From Sinorhizobium sp. B11 (GTDB lineage: Bacteria > Pseudomonadota > Alphaproteobacteria > Rhizobiales > Rhizobiaceae): a stretch of DNA of 64,000 nucleotides. A program made the position numbers and the translations under genes. Below the pieces are notes generated by a model, which was not told the origin of the DNA, made no database searches, and saw nothing but the letters and a program-made list of their open reading frames with translations. Position 1 is the stretch's first letter, and each line of letters opens with the position of its first letter. The DNA lies in NCBI GenBank assembly GCA_039725955.1, contig CP091035.1, positions 124,001 to 188,000 of the forward strand. Direction: 5' to 3'. Of the stretch, positions 9,987-18,094 are shown in pieces.

Positions 9987-10967
9987 TCAGTCTCCTTTAT
10001 TTTCCTCTTCCTCGGCCAGGAATTGCTCATAGAGCGCATCCAGTCGGCTGGAGAGGAATTCACCGAAACGGCCGGCATTCTTTGCCTTCATCGACATCGA
10101 AAATACCTTGCCGCTATTCTTGATTTCGGCCTGGACGGCCCGGTCGCGCGGTTGCCAGCTCGCCTTTCCGGCTGCCGTCTCGACCTTTCGGACCGGCCTC
10201 GCCGATCTGTTGAGTGCGCCATAAAGACGCGAGAATCGCTCATCCGAGGGCAGCTCTTCGAAACCGGCAGAGTTCACGACCTCTGAAACCCTTGCACCAT
10301 TCGACGCTTTGCCGACGAGCAGCGACAGCTCGATCCAGCGCTCGCGTCCGACGCCTGGTGCTGCACCAAGTTTCCGGATCGTCGCTGCCGGAATGCGTTC
10401 GGTCACCGACATCATCTTTGAGATCGAAGCCGCGTTGGCGGCGAGCGCCGCCGCGATCACGTCGCGGTCGTAGCCGAGGTCTTCCAGGCGCCGTGCAAAC
10501 AGAGCCCGCTCGATGAAGGTGAGATTGGCGCGAGCGGAGTTTTCCTGTCCCTGCGCGATCACGTGGGTGCGGTCGTCGATCTGCTTGACGACCGCCTTGA
10601 TCTTCAACCCGAGATCACGGGTAGCTCTGAGACGCCGATGGCCGAAAACGACCTGATAACGACCGTCGACAGACGGGTGAGGACGAACGAGAATGGGGCT
10701 GTCCTGTCCGCGGGCGCGGATCGCTTCCTTGAGCTCCTCGAATTCCGTTTCGTCGCCGAGGATACGGTCCTGAACGAAGGAGGCATCGACCTGATCAGGA
10801 TCGAGCTCGACGATGACCTGGCCTTCCAGATACTTGTTGGCCTGTTGCGCCAGATCGTCGAGCGAGCGGACCATGGACTTGCCGGCGCCTCGCATCGGAT
10901 AGGACGGGCTCGTCGCCGGATCGCTCGGAAGGTCGGCCAATCCCGTCAGTAGGCCTTTTCGTGCCAT
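9987..10967 (-). CDS. repB: RepB, ParB-type partition protein of repABC
   Basis: RepB binds the parS centromere and works with RepA to segregate the plasmid. The 326-residue product has the ParB N-terminal region that contacts RepA, the ParB/Srx box with ILVRPHP and VFGHRRLRA (about residues 95-120), an arginine-rich GQENSARANL motif, a helix-turn-helix region around AAALAANAASISKM, and a C-terminal dimerisation part. A GGAGG site precedes the ATG. It lies between repA and repC, 72 bases after repA, with a parS-like site in that gap. A second RepB-like gene sits at 53787-54794. Confidence 0.96.
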   Translation of the reverse strand: MARKGLLTGLADLPSDPATSPSYPMRGAGKSMVRSLDDLAQQANKYLEGQVIVELDPDQVDASFVQDRILGDETEFEELKEAIRARGQDSPILVRPHPSVDGRYQVVFGHRRLRATRDLGLKIKAVVKQIDDRTHVIAQGQENSARANLTFIERALFARRLEDLGYDRDVIAAALAANAASISKMMSVTERIPAATIRKLGAAPGVGRERWIELSLLVGKASNGARVSEVVNSAGFEELPSDERFSRLYGALNRSARPVRKVETAAGKASWQPRDRAVQAEIKNSGKVFSMSMKAKNAGRFGEFLSSRLDALYEQFLAEEEENKGD

Positions 10968-11022
10968 CTCACGGCCTCCAATTGATGGTTAGAGAACTGA
11001 ATTTCCGATGGAAAAGTCGATT

Positions 11023-11038
11023 TTTGTCGGCTGACAAC
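11023..11038. promoter_or_regulatory. parS-like site between repA and repB
   Basis: The 16-mer TTTGTCGGCTGACAAC is a near-perfect dyad with central GC and matches the repABC parS pattern GTT-N2-C-N-GC-N-G-N2-AAC at all but its first base. The repA-repB gap is one of the known parS locations in repABC plasmids. It differs from the two palindromes near the second repAB pair only in its first base and in the bases flanking the central GC. Confidence 0.6.
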
Positions 11039-11039
11039 T

Positions 11040-12248
11040 TCAACGCCCCCATGATTGGTGGATCAGAGCGGCGATTTCGCCATTGACCGCATCGAGCGAG
11101 TCGAGCGCGCGGTCATAGGTTGCGCGGTTCATCGTAGCGCGGTCGACCTCGTAAAGCGTCTGCTTGGTGATGCCCGCATCGGAGACTGCCGTCGACTTCA
11201 GCATCTCGTTCTTCAGCATGAACTCGTGAAACATGGTCCGCATGAAGGCGACCATCTGCGCCTGCGGCACGTCGCCTGGTTCATAACGCGTGATCAGGTA
11301 GCGATACCAGGACAGATTGACCTCTGCGCCGGCGTTGCGGATAGGCTTCAGGATGCCGCCCAGCATCAGGAGGAACTGGCCCATCGACATGACGTCGAGC
11401 ATCTGCGGATGGATGGTGATCAAGACGCTTGTCGCTGCCGTCAGCGCCGTCAGCGTCAGATAACCAAGCTGCGGTGGGCAATCGATGACGACGACATCAT
11501 AGCGATCGTCGACGTCCGCGAGCGCCCGCGACAGACGGGTGAAGAAGGTCTTGCCCTCGTTCGACGACTTGTCCGCCATTGCCAGCGGCGTGTCATATTC
11601 ATATTCCTGCAGATCGAGGTTGGCCGGCACGATGTCCAGGCTTGGAAAGTTCGTGGCGCGAATGAGATCCGAAAGAGGCTTCCTGTCGCCGTCATAGCGA
11701 ATGGCCTCGTAGAGCGAGGAGGCCTGATCGAACTCCGGCTGGAAGCCGTGCAGGGACGACAGCGAGGCCTGCGGGTCAAGGTCGACGGCAAGGACCCGGT
11801 GGCCGGTCAGCGCGAGGTATTGGCCAAGGTGCGCTGCGGTCGTCGTCTTGCCCGAACCGCCCTTGAAATTGACAACAGCGATGACCTGCAGCTTTTCGCC
11901 CGGCCGGCGATGGGGAACATACATGCGGCTTTCCGAACGCCCATGCGCATCGAGATGCTGTCGCAGCTCGAGCATCTGCTCGGCGCTATAGGAACGGCGG
12001 CCGGAGGAAGACGTCCTGGGGGAGGGGCCCTTGCCCTCCAGGTGCAACTTCTTCAGCGTGCTTTGGGAGACGCCGACATAGGAGGCGACTTCGGCAAGCG
12101 AAAAACTGCGTAGCGTCTTCTGGGCGTTCGGCGGAAATCGCTGCACGCTCAAAAGGTGTAGCTTCTGCGAAATCAGATCTCCCTGTTCGAGGATCTGATC
12201 CTCGAAACTGACAGGCTGGTTCGCGGAAGGCATCGAATTAGCGTTCAT
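11040..12248 (-). CDS. repA: RepA, ParA-type partition ATPase of repABC
   Basis: RepA is the Walker-type ATPase of the plasmid partition system and autorepresses the repABC operon. The 402 residues show an N-terminal helix-turn-helix (FSLAEVASYVGVSQSTLKK, about 50-68), the deviant Walker A motif FKGGSGKTTTAAH (about 130), LAVDLDPQASLS (A-prime), and VVIDCPPQLG (Walker B). It is the first gene of the operon and is divergent from traI. The shared 370-base gap holds two dyads that may be control sites. A GGAAG site precedes the ATG. Confidence 0.97.
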   Translation of the reverse strand: MNANSMPSANQPVSFEDQILEQGDLISQKLHLLSVQRFPPNAQKTLRSFSLAEVASYVGVSQSTLKKLHLEGKGPSPRTSSSGRRSYSAEQMLELRQHLDAHGRSESRMYVPHRRPGEKLQVIAVVNFKGGSGKTTTAAHLGQYLALTGHRVLAVDLDPQASLSSLHGFQPEFDQASSLYEAIRYDGDRKPLSDLIRATNFPSLDIVPANLDLQEYEYDTPLAMADKSSNEGKTFFTRLSRALADVDDRYDVVVIDCPPQLGYLTLTALTAATSVLITIHPQMLDVMSMGQFLLMLGGILKPIRNAGAEVNLSWYRYLITRYEPGDVPQAQMVAFMRTMFHEFMLKNEMLKSTAVSDAGITKQTLYEVDRATMNRATYDRALDSLDAVNGEIAALIHQSWGR

Positions 12249-12339
12249 GGCGATCGATCTTCCAGATAACGATTTTAGGGCTGAAATCCCCTCATAACCG
12301 TTATTATCTCCGATTTCCCTCAGGCAGCAAGGCGTTTAA

Positions 12340-12358
12340 GGTTAACAGAGTCTTAACC
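12340..12358. promoter_or_regulatory. Inverted repeat upstream of repA
   Basis: GGTTAA and TTAACC (12340-12345 and 12353-12358) are perfect arms around a 7-base spacer, about 90 bases upstream of the repA start. In this operon RepA represses its own promoter, so this is a candidate operator. Binding is inferred only from position and symmetry. Confidence 0.35.
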
Positions 12359-12541
12359 GGGCTGCCGAAACAGCCGAAGGGGTCGCTCCGCTTCTGCGGA
12401 ATTCATGTGATTTCATAGACATTTAGCCTGGAGGCGCAATCAGGCGCGTGGCAATTTTTCGCCCCCCTTATCCGCCGGGCCTTCGAGGCTAAAAATCAGC
12501 GTTTATCGCGGACCGTTTCCGAAAATAGTGCGACTCAGTAC

Positions 12542-12557
12542 CCCCCGCATGCGGGGG
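12542..12557. promoter_or_regulatory. 16-bp perfect palindrome upstream of traI
   Basis: CCCCCGCATGCGGGGG is a perfect palindrome about 60 bases upstream of the traI start in the repA-traI divergent gap. In related plasmids this gap holds the LuxR-type (tra) boxes that activate traI-trb and also raise rep expression. The sequence is not a classical Agrobacterium tra box, so it may be a variant box or the site of another regulator. Confidence 0.4.
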
Positions 12558-12618
12558 TCTGACAAGACGCGTGCTTCATGCTCACCTTGGCGCTTCTGAA
12601 TTGGCGCGGAGAACGACC

Positions 12619-13248
12619 ATGTTTGTAAGGGCGATTGGACCTGCAGATAGAGCATCACACGCTTCTCTTCTCGACAGCATGTTCCGTCTGAGGGCGCGCG
12701 TCTTCGGCGGCCGGCTCGCATGGCGCGTCTTGGTCGAGGAGGGGAGGGAGCGCGACCGTTTCGATGCGCTCGATTCCCACTACATCATCGTTGTCGCAGA
12801 CGATGGCGAGGCGATCGCCTCGGCGCGGCTGCTTGCCGCCTCGGGACCGACCATGCTGGCAGACGTCTTTTCGGTACTGCTTGCCGGCAATCCCTTCATG
12901 GCCCATCCCGACATGGTGGAAAGCTCGCGTTTCTGCGTTGACACGCAAGCGGAGGCTGCAAGGAGCGGATCGTCCGGCTTGAACGAGGCGACGCTCTTCC
13001 TGTTTGCCGGTATTCTCGAATGGTGCCTTGCAAACGGCAAGACAGAGATCGCAACGGTGACCGACGTCAGGTTCGAACGCATCCTGAAACGCGTGTCCTG
13101 GCCGCTGCGGCGCTTTGGCGAGCCCCGTCTCATCGGCGAGGTCAGGAGCGTGGCGGGATGCCTGCAGGTTTCGCGGGAGCTTTTCGAGGCGATCCGCCCG
13201 CCCGCCTACCGCTCGAACCTTTCGCACAGTTTTTGCAGTGCCGCCTGA
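12619..13248 (+). CDS. traI: TraI, acyl-homoserine-lactone synthase
   Basis: A LuxI-family enzyme that makes an N-acyl-homoserine lactone from S-adenosylmethionine and acyl-ACP. The 209 residues contain the conserved set RLRARVF, GRLAW, then the acidic pair around DRFDALD, ASARLL, and ESSRFCVDT. The start is set at the ATG at 12619, with GGAG seven bases upstream; a longer frame to 12571 lacks family similarity. It heads the trb operon (11 bases before trbB), as in Ti and rhizobial repABC plasmids, so the signal should be made together with the mating pore and sensed by the LuxR-type proteins at 22819-23517 and 37752-38450. Confidence 0.95.
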   Translation: MFVRAIGPADRASHASLLDSMFRLRARVFGGRLAWRVLVEEGRERDRFDALDSHYIIVVADDGEAIASARLLAASGPTMLADVFSVLLAGNPFMAHPDMVESSRFCVDTQAEAARSGSSGLNEATLFLFAGILEWCLANGKTEIATVTDVRFERILKRVSWPLRRFGEPRLIGEVRSVAGCLQVSRELFEAIRPPAYRSNLSHSFCSAA

Positions 13249-13258
13249 GGGGGACGAC

Positions 13259-14220
13259 ATGAACGCCCTTTCGTTACCCCGGCTCGTGCGCAAGCTGGAG
13301 GAGGCGCTCGGCCCGCCGCTCATGACGGCGCTCGCCGACCCGTCGGTCATCGAGATCATGCTGAATTCGGATGGTCACCTGTTCATCGAACGCCTCGGGG
13401 CCGGCATCGTGCATGCCGGCAGGATGGCCGAAGGGCCGGCCGAGATCGTGATCGGCGCCGTCGCTCACGTCCTCAACACCCAGGTCGATCGCGCTCACCC
13501 CATCATCTCCGGGGAGCTGCCGATCGGCGGCCATCGGTTCGAAGGCCTGCTGCCGCCCATCGTTTCGGCGCCTGCCTTCTCGATCCGCCGGCACGCCGGA
13601 CGACTGATCGCGCTCGAGGACTATGTGGGCTCCGGCATCATGAAGGAATGCCAGGCGGAGATCTTGCGCCGTGCCGTGCGCGCGCGCGGCTGAACGTCGT
13701 CGTCTCGGGCGGTGCCGGGTCCGGCAAGACGACGCTGTCGAACGCAATCCTGACTGAAATCGCCGCTCAATGCCCGCAGGAGCGGCTCGTCATGCTCGAA
13801 GATACACGCGAGCTGCGCTCTTCATCAGCCAATGTCCTGTCGTTGCGAACGAGCGAACAGGTCGACATGGCGCAGCTGCTCAAAAGCACCCTGCGGCTGC
13901 GGCCCGACCGCATCATCGTCGGCGAAGTGCGCGACGGCGCGGCGCTTACGCTTCTGAAAGCCTGGAATACCGGTCACCCGGGCGGCGTCACCACCCTTCA
14001 CGCCAACAATGCGCGCTCGGCACTCCAGCGCCTCGAGCAGCTGACCGGCGAGGCCAGTCGCCAACCGATGCGGGAGGTAATCGGCCAAGCAGTTGATCTC
14101 ATCGTCTCGATCGAGCGCACGAGCGCCGGACGACGCATTGAAGATCTCCTCCATGTGAAGGGGTTTTCGAACGGCAGCTATCATCTCCAATCCGAAACGG
14201 AGGAACCTCATGCAGCCTAG
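13259..14220 (+). pseudogene. trbB: TrbB (VirB11-like transfer ATPase), frameshifted
   Basis: TrbB is the hexameric VirB11-type ATPase of the mating apparatus. The N-terminal half reads from the ATG at 13259 to a TGA at 13691. The remainder, with Walker A GGAGSGKTT, MLEDTRELR, VGEVRDGAAL and TTLHANNA, continues in another frame to 14220. The break is in a CG repeat at about 13679-13689: removing two bases joins AVRAR to LNVVVSGG as in intact TrbB and gives about 319 residues, the usual length. As read the product ends before the nucleotide-binding site and would be inactive. A sequencing error in the CG run is possible. The 3' end overlaps trbC. Confidence 0.85.
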
Positions 14221-14581
14221 TTATCGTGTCGGGCTCGCCGGCCTCATCGTTCTGGCAGGCATCAGCCTTTGCGACCCGGTCCTTGCAAGCAGCGGCGGCG
14301 GTCTTCCATGGGAAGCCCCGCTCGAACAGATCCAGGAATCGATCACAGGCCCGGTTGCAGGCTTCATCGCGCTTGCCGCGGTTGCGGTTGCCGGCGGCAT
14401 GCTGATCTTCGGCGGCGAACTCAACGATTTCGCCCGACGCCTCATGTACCTGGTTCTCGTCGCCGGCGTCCTGCTTGGCGCCACCCAGATCGTTGCCCTC
14501 TTCAACGCTACGGGCGCCTCGGTCGGCCTATCGATCTCGATCGATCAGAAAATAGCGAAGAGGGGAGGAGAGCGCTCATGA
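14210..14581 (+). CDS. trbC: TrbC, conjugative pilin precursor
   Basis: A 123-residue VirB2-like pilin subunit. It has an N-terminal signal segment (LAGLIVLAGISLCDPVLA) followed by SSGGGLPWE and two hydrophobic helices separated by the short polar loop GGELNDFARR, typical of TrbC pilins, which are trimmed and in the RP4 family cyclised. The start overlaps the 3' end of trbB by 11 bases and the stop overlaps the trbD start, so it is translated within the trb operon. Cyclisation would need the TraF peptidase encoded at 40284-40853. Confidence 0.93.
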   Translation: MQPSYRVGLAGLIVLAGISLCDPVLASSGGGLPWEAPLEQIQESITGPVAGFIALAAVAVAGGMLIFGGELNDFARRLMYLVLVAGVLLGATQIVALFNATGASVGLSISIDQKIAKRGGERS

Positions 14582-14877
14582 CCGCCACGGGCCCCGCGCT
14601 TAACATCAATCGCATTCATCGCGCCCTGTCGCGGCCCAACCTGCTGATGGGTGCTGACCGCGAGCTCGTCCTCATGACCGGACTTGCGGCGATCATCCTG
14701 ATCTTCGTCGTTCTGACGGTCTACTCGGCCATCATCGGCGTTGCGATCTGGGTTACGATTGTCGGCATGCTGCGTCGAATGGCGAAGGCCGATCCGTTGA
14801 TGCGCAAGATCTATCTGCGCCATCTTCGCTACCGCGCCTATTACCGCGCAACCTCCACGCCGTGGCGAAGGAGCTGA
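14578..14877 (+). CDS. trbD: TrbD, VirB3-like inner-membrane protein
   Basis: A 99-residue protein with the VirB3 pattern: a polar start ending in HRALSRPNLLMGADRELV, then one long hydrophobic hairpin (about 33-65) and a basic tail. VirB3 proteins act with the VirB4 ATPase (here TrbE) in building the pilus. The ATG overlaps the trbC stop and a start here agrees with the conserved N-terminus. The gene lies in the fixed order trbC-trbD-trbE. Confidence 0.92.
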   Translation: MTATGPALNINRIHRALSRPNLLMGADRELVLMTGLAAIILIFVVLTVYSAIIGVAIWVTIVGMLRRMAKADPLMRKIYLRHLRYRAYYRATSTPWRRS

Positions 14878-14883
14878 CGGGCC

Positions 14884-17316
14884 ATGGTAGCGCTTCGCTC
14901 TTTCCGCCACGCAGAGCCATCCTTTGCCGATCTCGTTCCCTATGCCGGTCTTGTCGCAGACGGCGTCCTCCTGTTGAAGGATGGCTCATTGATGGCCGGC
15001 TGGTATTTCGCCGGCCCGGATTGCGAAAGTTCGACCGAGACCGAGCGCAACGAGATCGCGCGGCAGATCAACCAGGTGCTGGCACGGCTCGGCTCCGGGT
15101 GGGTGATCCAGGTCGAGGCCATTCGCCTGCCGACGGACGATTACGCACCCGCCGACCGCTCGCATTTTCCCGATCGGGTAACACGGGCGATCGATGAGGA
15201 GCGGCGGCGCCATTTCGAAGCCGAACGCGGTCATTTCGAAAGCCATCACGCCGTCATACTAACCTACAGGCCGCCGGAGCGCCGCCGTTCGACGCTGAGC
15301 CGATACCTCTATTCCGACGCTGACAGCCGCAAGCAGAGCCATGCCGATATTGCCCTTGCCAGTTTCCAGACGACCGCCCGGGAGATCGAGCAATATCTAT
15401 CGATCACATTGTCGATCCGCAGGATGAAGACGCAAAGCGCATCGAAGGACAGCCGTGATGGCGCCCGCTATGACGAGCTCCTGCGGTTCATCAGGTTCTG
15501 CATCACCGGCGACAATCACCCGGTCCGCCTCCCGGACGTGCCGATGTACCTCGACTGCATCGTGACGGGAGAACTGCAGCACGGTCTGACGCCGAAGATC
15601 GACAATCGCTACATCGCGATCGTGGCGATCGACGGGCTGCCAGCGGAAAGTTCGCCGGGGATCCTCAACAATCTCGACCTGATGGGACTATCCTATCGCT
15701 GGTCCTCGCGCTTCATCTTCCTTGACGCCGGCGAGGCGAGGGATCGTCTGGAGCGCACCAGAAAGAAATGGCAGCAGAAGGTCAGGCCGTTCTTCGACCA
15801 GCTGTTCCAGACGCAGAGCCGGTCCATCGATCTGGACGCGCTGTCGATGGTGGCGCAGACGGAAGAGGCGATTGCCGAGGCTGCCTCCGAGCTTGTCGCC
15901 TACGGCTACTATACGCCGGTGATCGTGCTCTTCGACGATCATGTCGAGAGGCTCGAAAACAAGGCCGAGGGCGTTCGCCGCGCAATCCAAGCCGAAGGCT
16001 TCGGCGCCCGGATCGAAACGCTGAACGCCACCGACGCCTATCTCGGCAGTCTGCCCGGCAACTGGTATTGCAATGTTCGCGAGCCGCTGATCACGACACG
16101 CAATCTTTCCGACCTCGTGCCGTTGAATTCGGTCTGGACGGGCGATCAGAGCGCACCCTGTCCCTTTTACGACAAGGACGCCCCAGCCTTGATGCAGGTT
16201 GCCTCCGGCTCGACGCCGTTTCGCCTCAACCTGCACGTCGATGACGTCGGACACACCCTGATCTTCGGACCGACCGGGTCCGGAAAATCGACATTGCTCG
16301 CTCTGATCGGCGCCCAGTTCCTGCGCTACAGGCAGGCGCAGCTCTTCGTCTTCGACAAGGGCGGCTCGATGATGCCGCTCACCCTTGCGGCAGGCGGCGA
16401 TCATTACGAGATCGGCAGCCCCGGGGACGTCAGGACGCCAGGTTTCTGCCCGTTGGAGACGCTTTCGAGCGAGTCCGATCGCGCCTGGGCCTGCGGCTGG
16501 ATCGAAATGCTGGTCAGCCTGCAGGGTCTTGCCGTCACTCCGGACCATCGCAACGCCATTGCCCGTCAGGTCGGGCTGATGGCCCGCGCCCCCGGCCGGT
16601 CGCTGTCGGACTTCGTCAGCGGCGTGCAGATGCGCGACCTCAAGGAGGCGCTTTACCACTTCACCGTCGATGGCCCGCTCGGACAGCTTCTCGATGCCGA
16701 AAGCGACGGGCTGACGCTCGGGCATTTCCAGACCTTCGAGATCGAAGAGCTGATGGCAATGGGCGAACGCGCGCTGCTTCCCGTCCTGACCTATCTCTTC
16801 CGGCGCATCGAAACGCGGCTGACCGGAGCCCCGAGCCTGATCATTCTCGACGAGGCCTGGCTGATGCTCAGCCACCCGACCTTTCGCGAGAAGATCCGCG
16901 AGTGGCTGAAGGTGCTGCGCAAGGCCAATTGCGCTGTCGTGCTTGCGACCCAGTCGATCTCGGACGCAGAAAGATCGGGCATTGTCGACGTCCTGAAGGA
17001 AAGCTGCCAGACGAAAATCTGCCTGCCGAACGGTTCGGCCCGCGAGGAGGGAACGCGCCAATTCTACGAGCGGATCGGCTTCAACGAGCGCCAGCTGGAG
17101 ATTGTCGCAACGGCAACCCCCAAACGCGACTATTACGTCGTCTCGCCCGAGGGCCGGCGCCTCTTCGACATGGCACCCGGCCCCTTGGCGCTCTCCTTCG
17201 TCGGCGCTTCCGGCAAGGACGATCTGAAGCGAATCCGCGCCTTGGCCAGGGAGTATGGCAGCGCCTGGCCGTCGATCTGGCTCAAGGAGAGGGGAATATC
17301 AGATGTCACGATCTAG
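14884..17316 (+). CDS. trbE: TrbE, VirB4-like transfer ATPase
   Basis: The large ATPase of the mating channel, 810 residues, full length. The N-terminal CagE/VirB4 domain starts FADLVPYAGLVADGVLL. The C-terminal ATPase domain carries Walker A GPTGSGKST (about residue 462), FDKGGSM, and Walker B LIILDEAWLML (about 655), followed by LATQSISD. The reading frame is intact. It lies six bases after trbD and its 3' end overlaps trbJ. TrbE supplies energy for pilus assembly and works with TrbB and the TraG coupling protein. Confidence 0.97.
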   Translation: MVALRSFRHAEPSFADLVPYAGLVADGVLLLKDGSLMAGWYFAGPDCESSTETERNEIARQINQVLARLGSGWVIQVEAIRLPTDDYAPADRSHFPDRVTRAIDEERRRHFEAERGHFESHHAVILTYRPPERRRSTLSRYLYSDADSRKQSHADIALASFQTTAREIEQYLSITLSIRRMKTQSASKDSRDGARYDELLRFIRFCITGDNHPVRLPDVPMYLDCIVTGELQHGLTPKIDNRYIAIVAIDGLPAESSPGILNNLDLMGLSYRWSSRFIFLDAGEARDRLERTRKKWQQKVRPFFDQLFQTQSRSIDLDALSMVAQTEEAIAEAASELVAYGYYTPVIVLFDDHVERLENKAEGVRRAIQAEGFGARIETLNATDAYLGSLPGNWYCNVREPLITTRNLSDLVPLNSVWTGDQSAPCPFYDKDAPALMQVASGSTPFRLNLHVDDVGHTLIFGPTGSGKSTLLALIGAQFLRYRQAQLFVFDKGGSMMPLTLAAGGDHYEIGSPGDVRTPGFCPLETLSSESDRAWACGWIEMLVSLQGLAVTPDHRNAIARQVGLMARAPGRSLSDFVSGVQMRDLKEALYHFTVDGPLGQLLDAESDGLTLGHFQTFEIEELMAMGERALLPVLTYLFRRIETRLTGAPSLIILDEAWLMLSHPTFREKIREWLKVLRKANCAVVLATQSISDAERSGIVDVLKESCQTKICLPNGSAREEGTRQFYERIGFNERQLEIVATATPKRDYYVVSPEGRRLFDMAPGPLALSFVGASGKDDLKRIRALAREYGSAWPSIWLKERGISDVTI

Positions 17317-18094
17317 AAACCGACTGGCCATCATCCTTTCAATCCTTCTTGCCGCCAGCAGGCCACTTTCGGTCGCGGCAGGGGCTGCGACCGGAGCTGC
17401 GACCGAATTCACGCAGCTTGCCAACAACGGAGAGCTCATCAAGCTGCTCGAAAGCTCAGGCGTTCAGGTCGACAACCAGTTGACGCAGATCACGCAGCTT
17501 GCCGAACAGATCGAAAACCAGCTGAGGATCTATCAGAACATGCTGCAGAACACAGCCCTTTTGCCTGCCCATGTCTGGGGCGAGGTCGAGAGCGATCTCA
17601 ATCAGCTGCGAGGAATCGTTACTGACGGCCAGGGCGTTGCCTTCTCCATGGCCAATGCCGACGATGTCCTGCGGCAGCGTTTCCCGAGCTTTGCAAGCCT
17701 GAAGACGAGGATTGCAGATGAAGACAGCTTCTCGACCAGCTACCAGGCCTGGTCTGACACCAATCGGGACACGATCGCCGCGTCCCTTCGCGCCGCCAGC
17801 CTCACGGCCTCGCAGTTCGATAGCGAGGAAGCGACCATGGCAACGCTTCGCGCGCTGTCTGAAAGCGCAGACGGCCAGGTGAAGGCGCTTCAGGTCGGCC
17901 ACGACATTGCCGCCCAGCAGGTTGCCCAGATGCAGAAGCTGCGCGGGCTCGTCTCCCAGCAAATCACGATGATGGGAACCTGGCTTCAGGCCAACCAGAC
18001 CGACAGGGATCTAGCGCAGGCGCGTCGCGAGCTTTTCTTCCGCGGCACCGTTCCGCCCTTGAGTGGTGGTCGAACCATGGAGCCGCGCTGGTGA
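17303..18094 (+). CDS. trbJ: TrbJ, VirB5-like pilus-associated protein
   Basis: A 263-residue exported protein with a signal peptide ending near AAGAATG, then a helical, Gln-rich body (pattern FTQLANNGELIKLLESSG, LAEQIENQLRIYQNML, and QQVAQMQKLRGLVSQQI) typical of TrbJ/VirB5 minor pilus components. The start at 17303 overlaps the end of trbE by 14 bases. In related plasmids trbK follows; here the stop overlaps the GTG of trbL directly, so trbK is missing. Confidence 0.92.
   Translation: MSRSRNRLAIILSILLAASRPLSVAAGAATGAATEFTQLANNGELIKLLESSGVQVDNQLTQITQLAEQIENQLRIYQNMLQNTALLPAHVWGEVESDLNQLRGIVTDGQGVAFSMANADDVLRQRFPSFASLKTRIADEDSFSTSYQAWSDTNRDTIAASLRAASLTASQFDSEEATMATLRALSESADGQVKALQVGHDIAAQQVAQMQKLRGLVSQQITMMGTWLQANQTDRDLAQARRELFFRGTVPPLSGGRTMEPRW

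Noticed and set aside
15688..17061. A 457-codon minus-strand frame opposite trbE
   Set aside because: trbE is certain and full length on the plus strand; the frame is a shadow.
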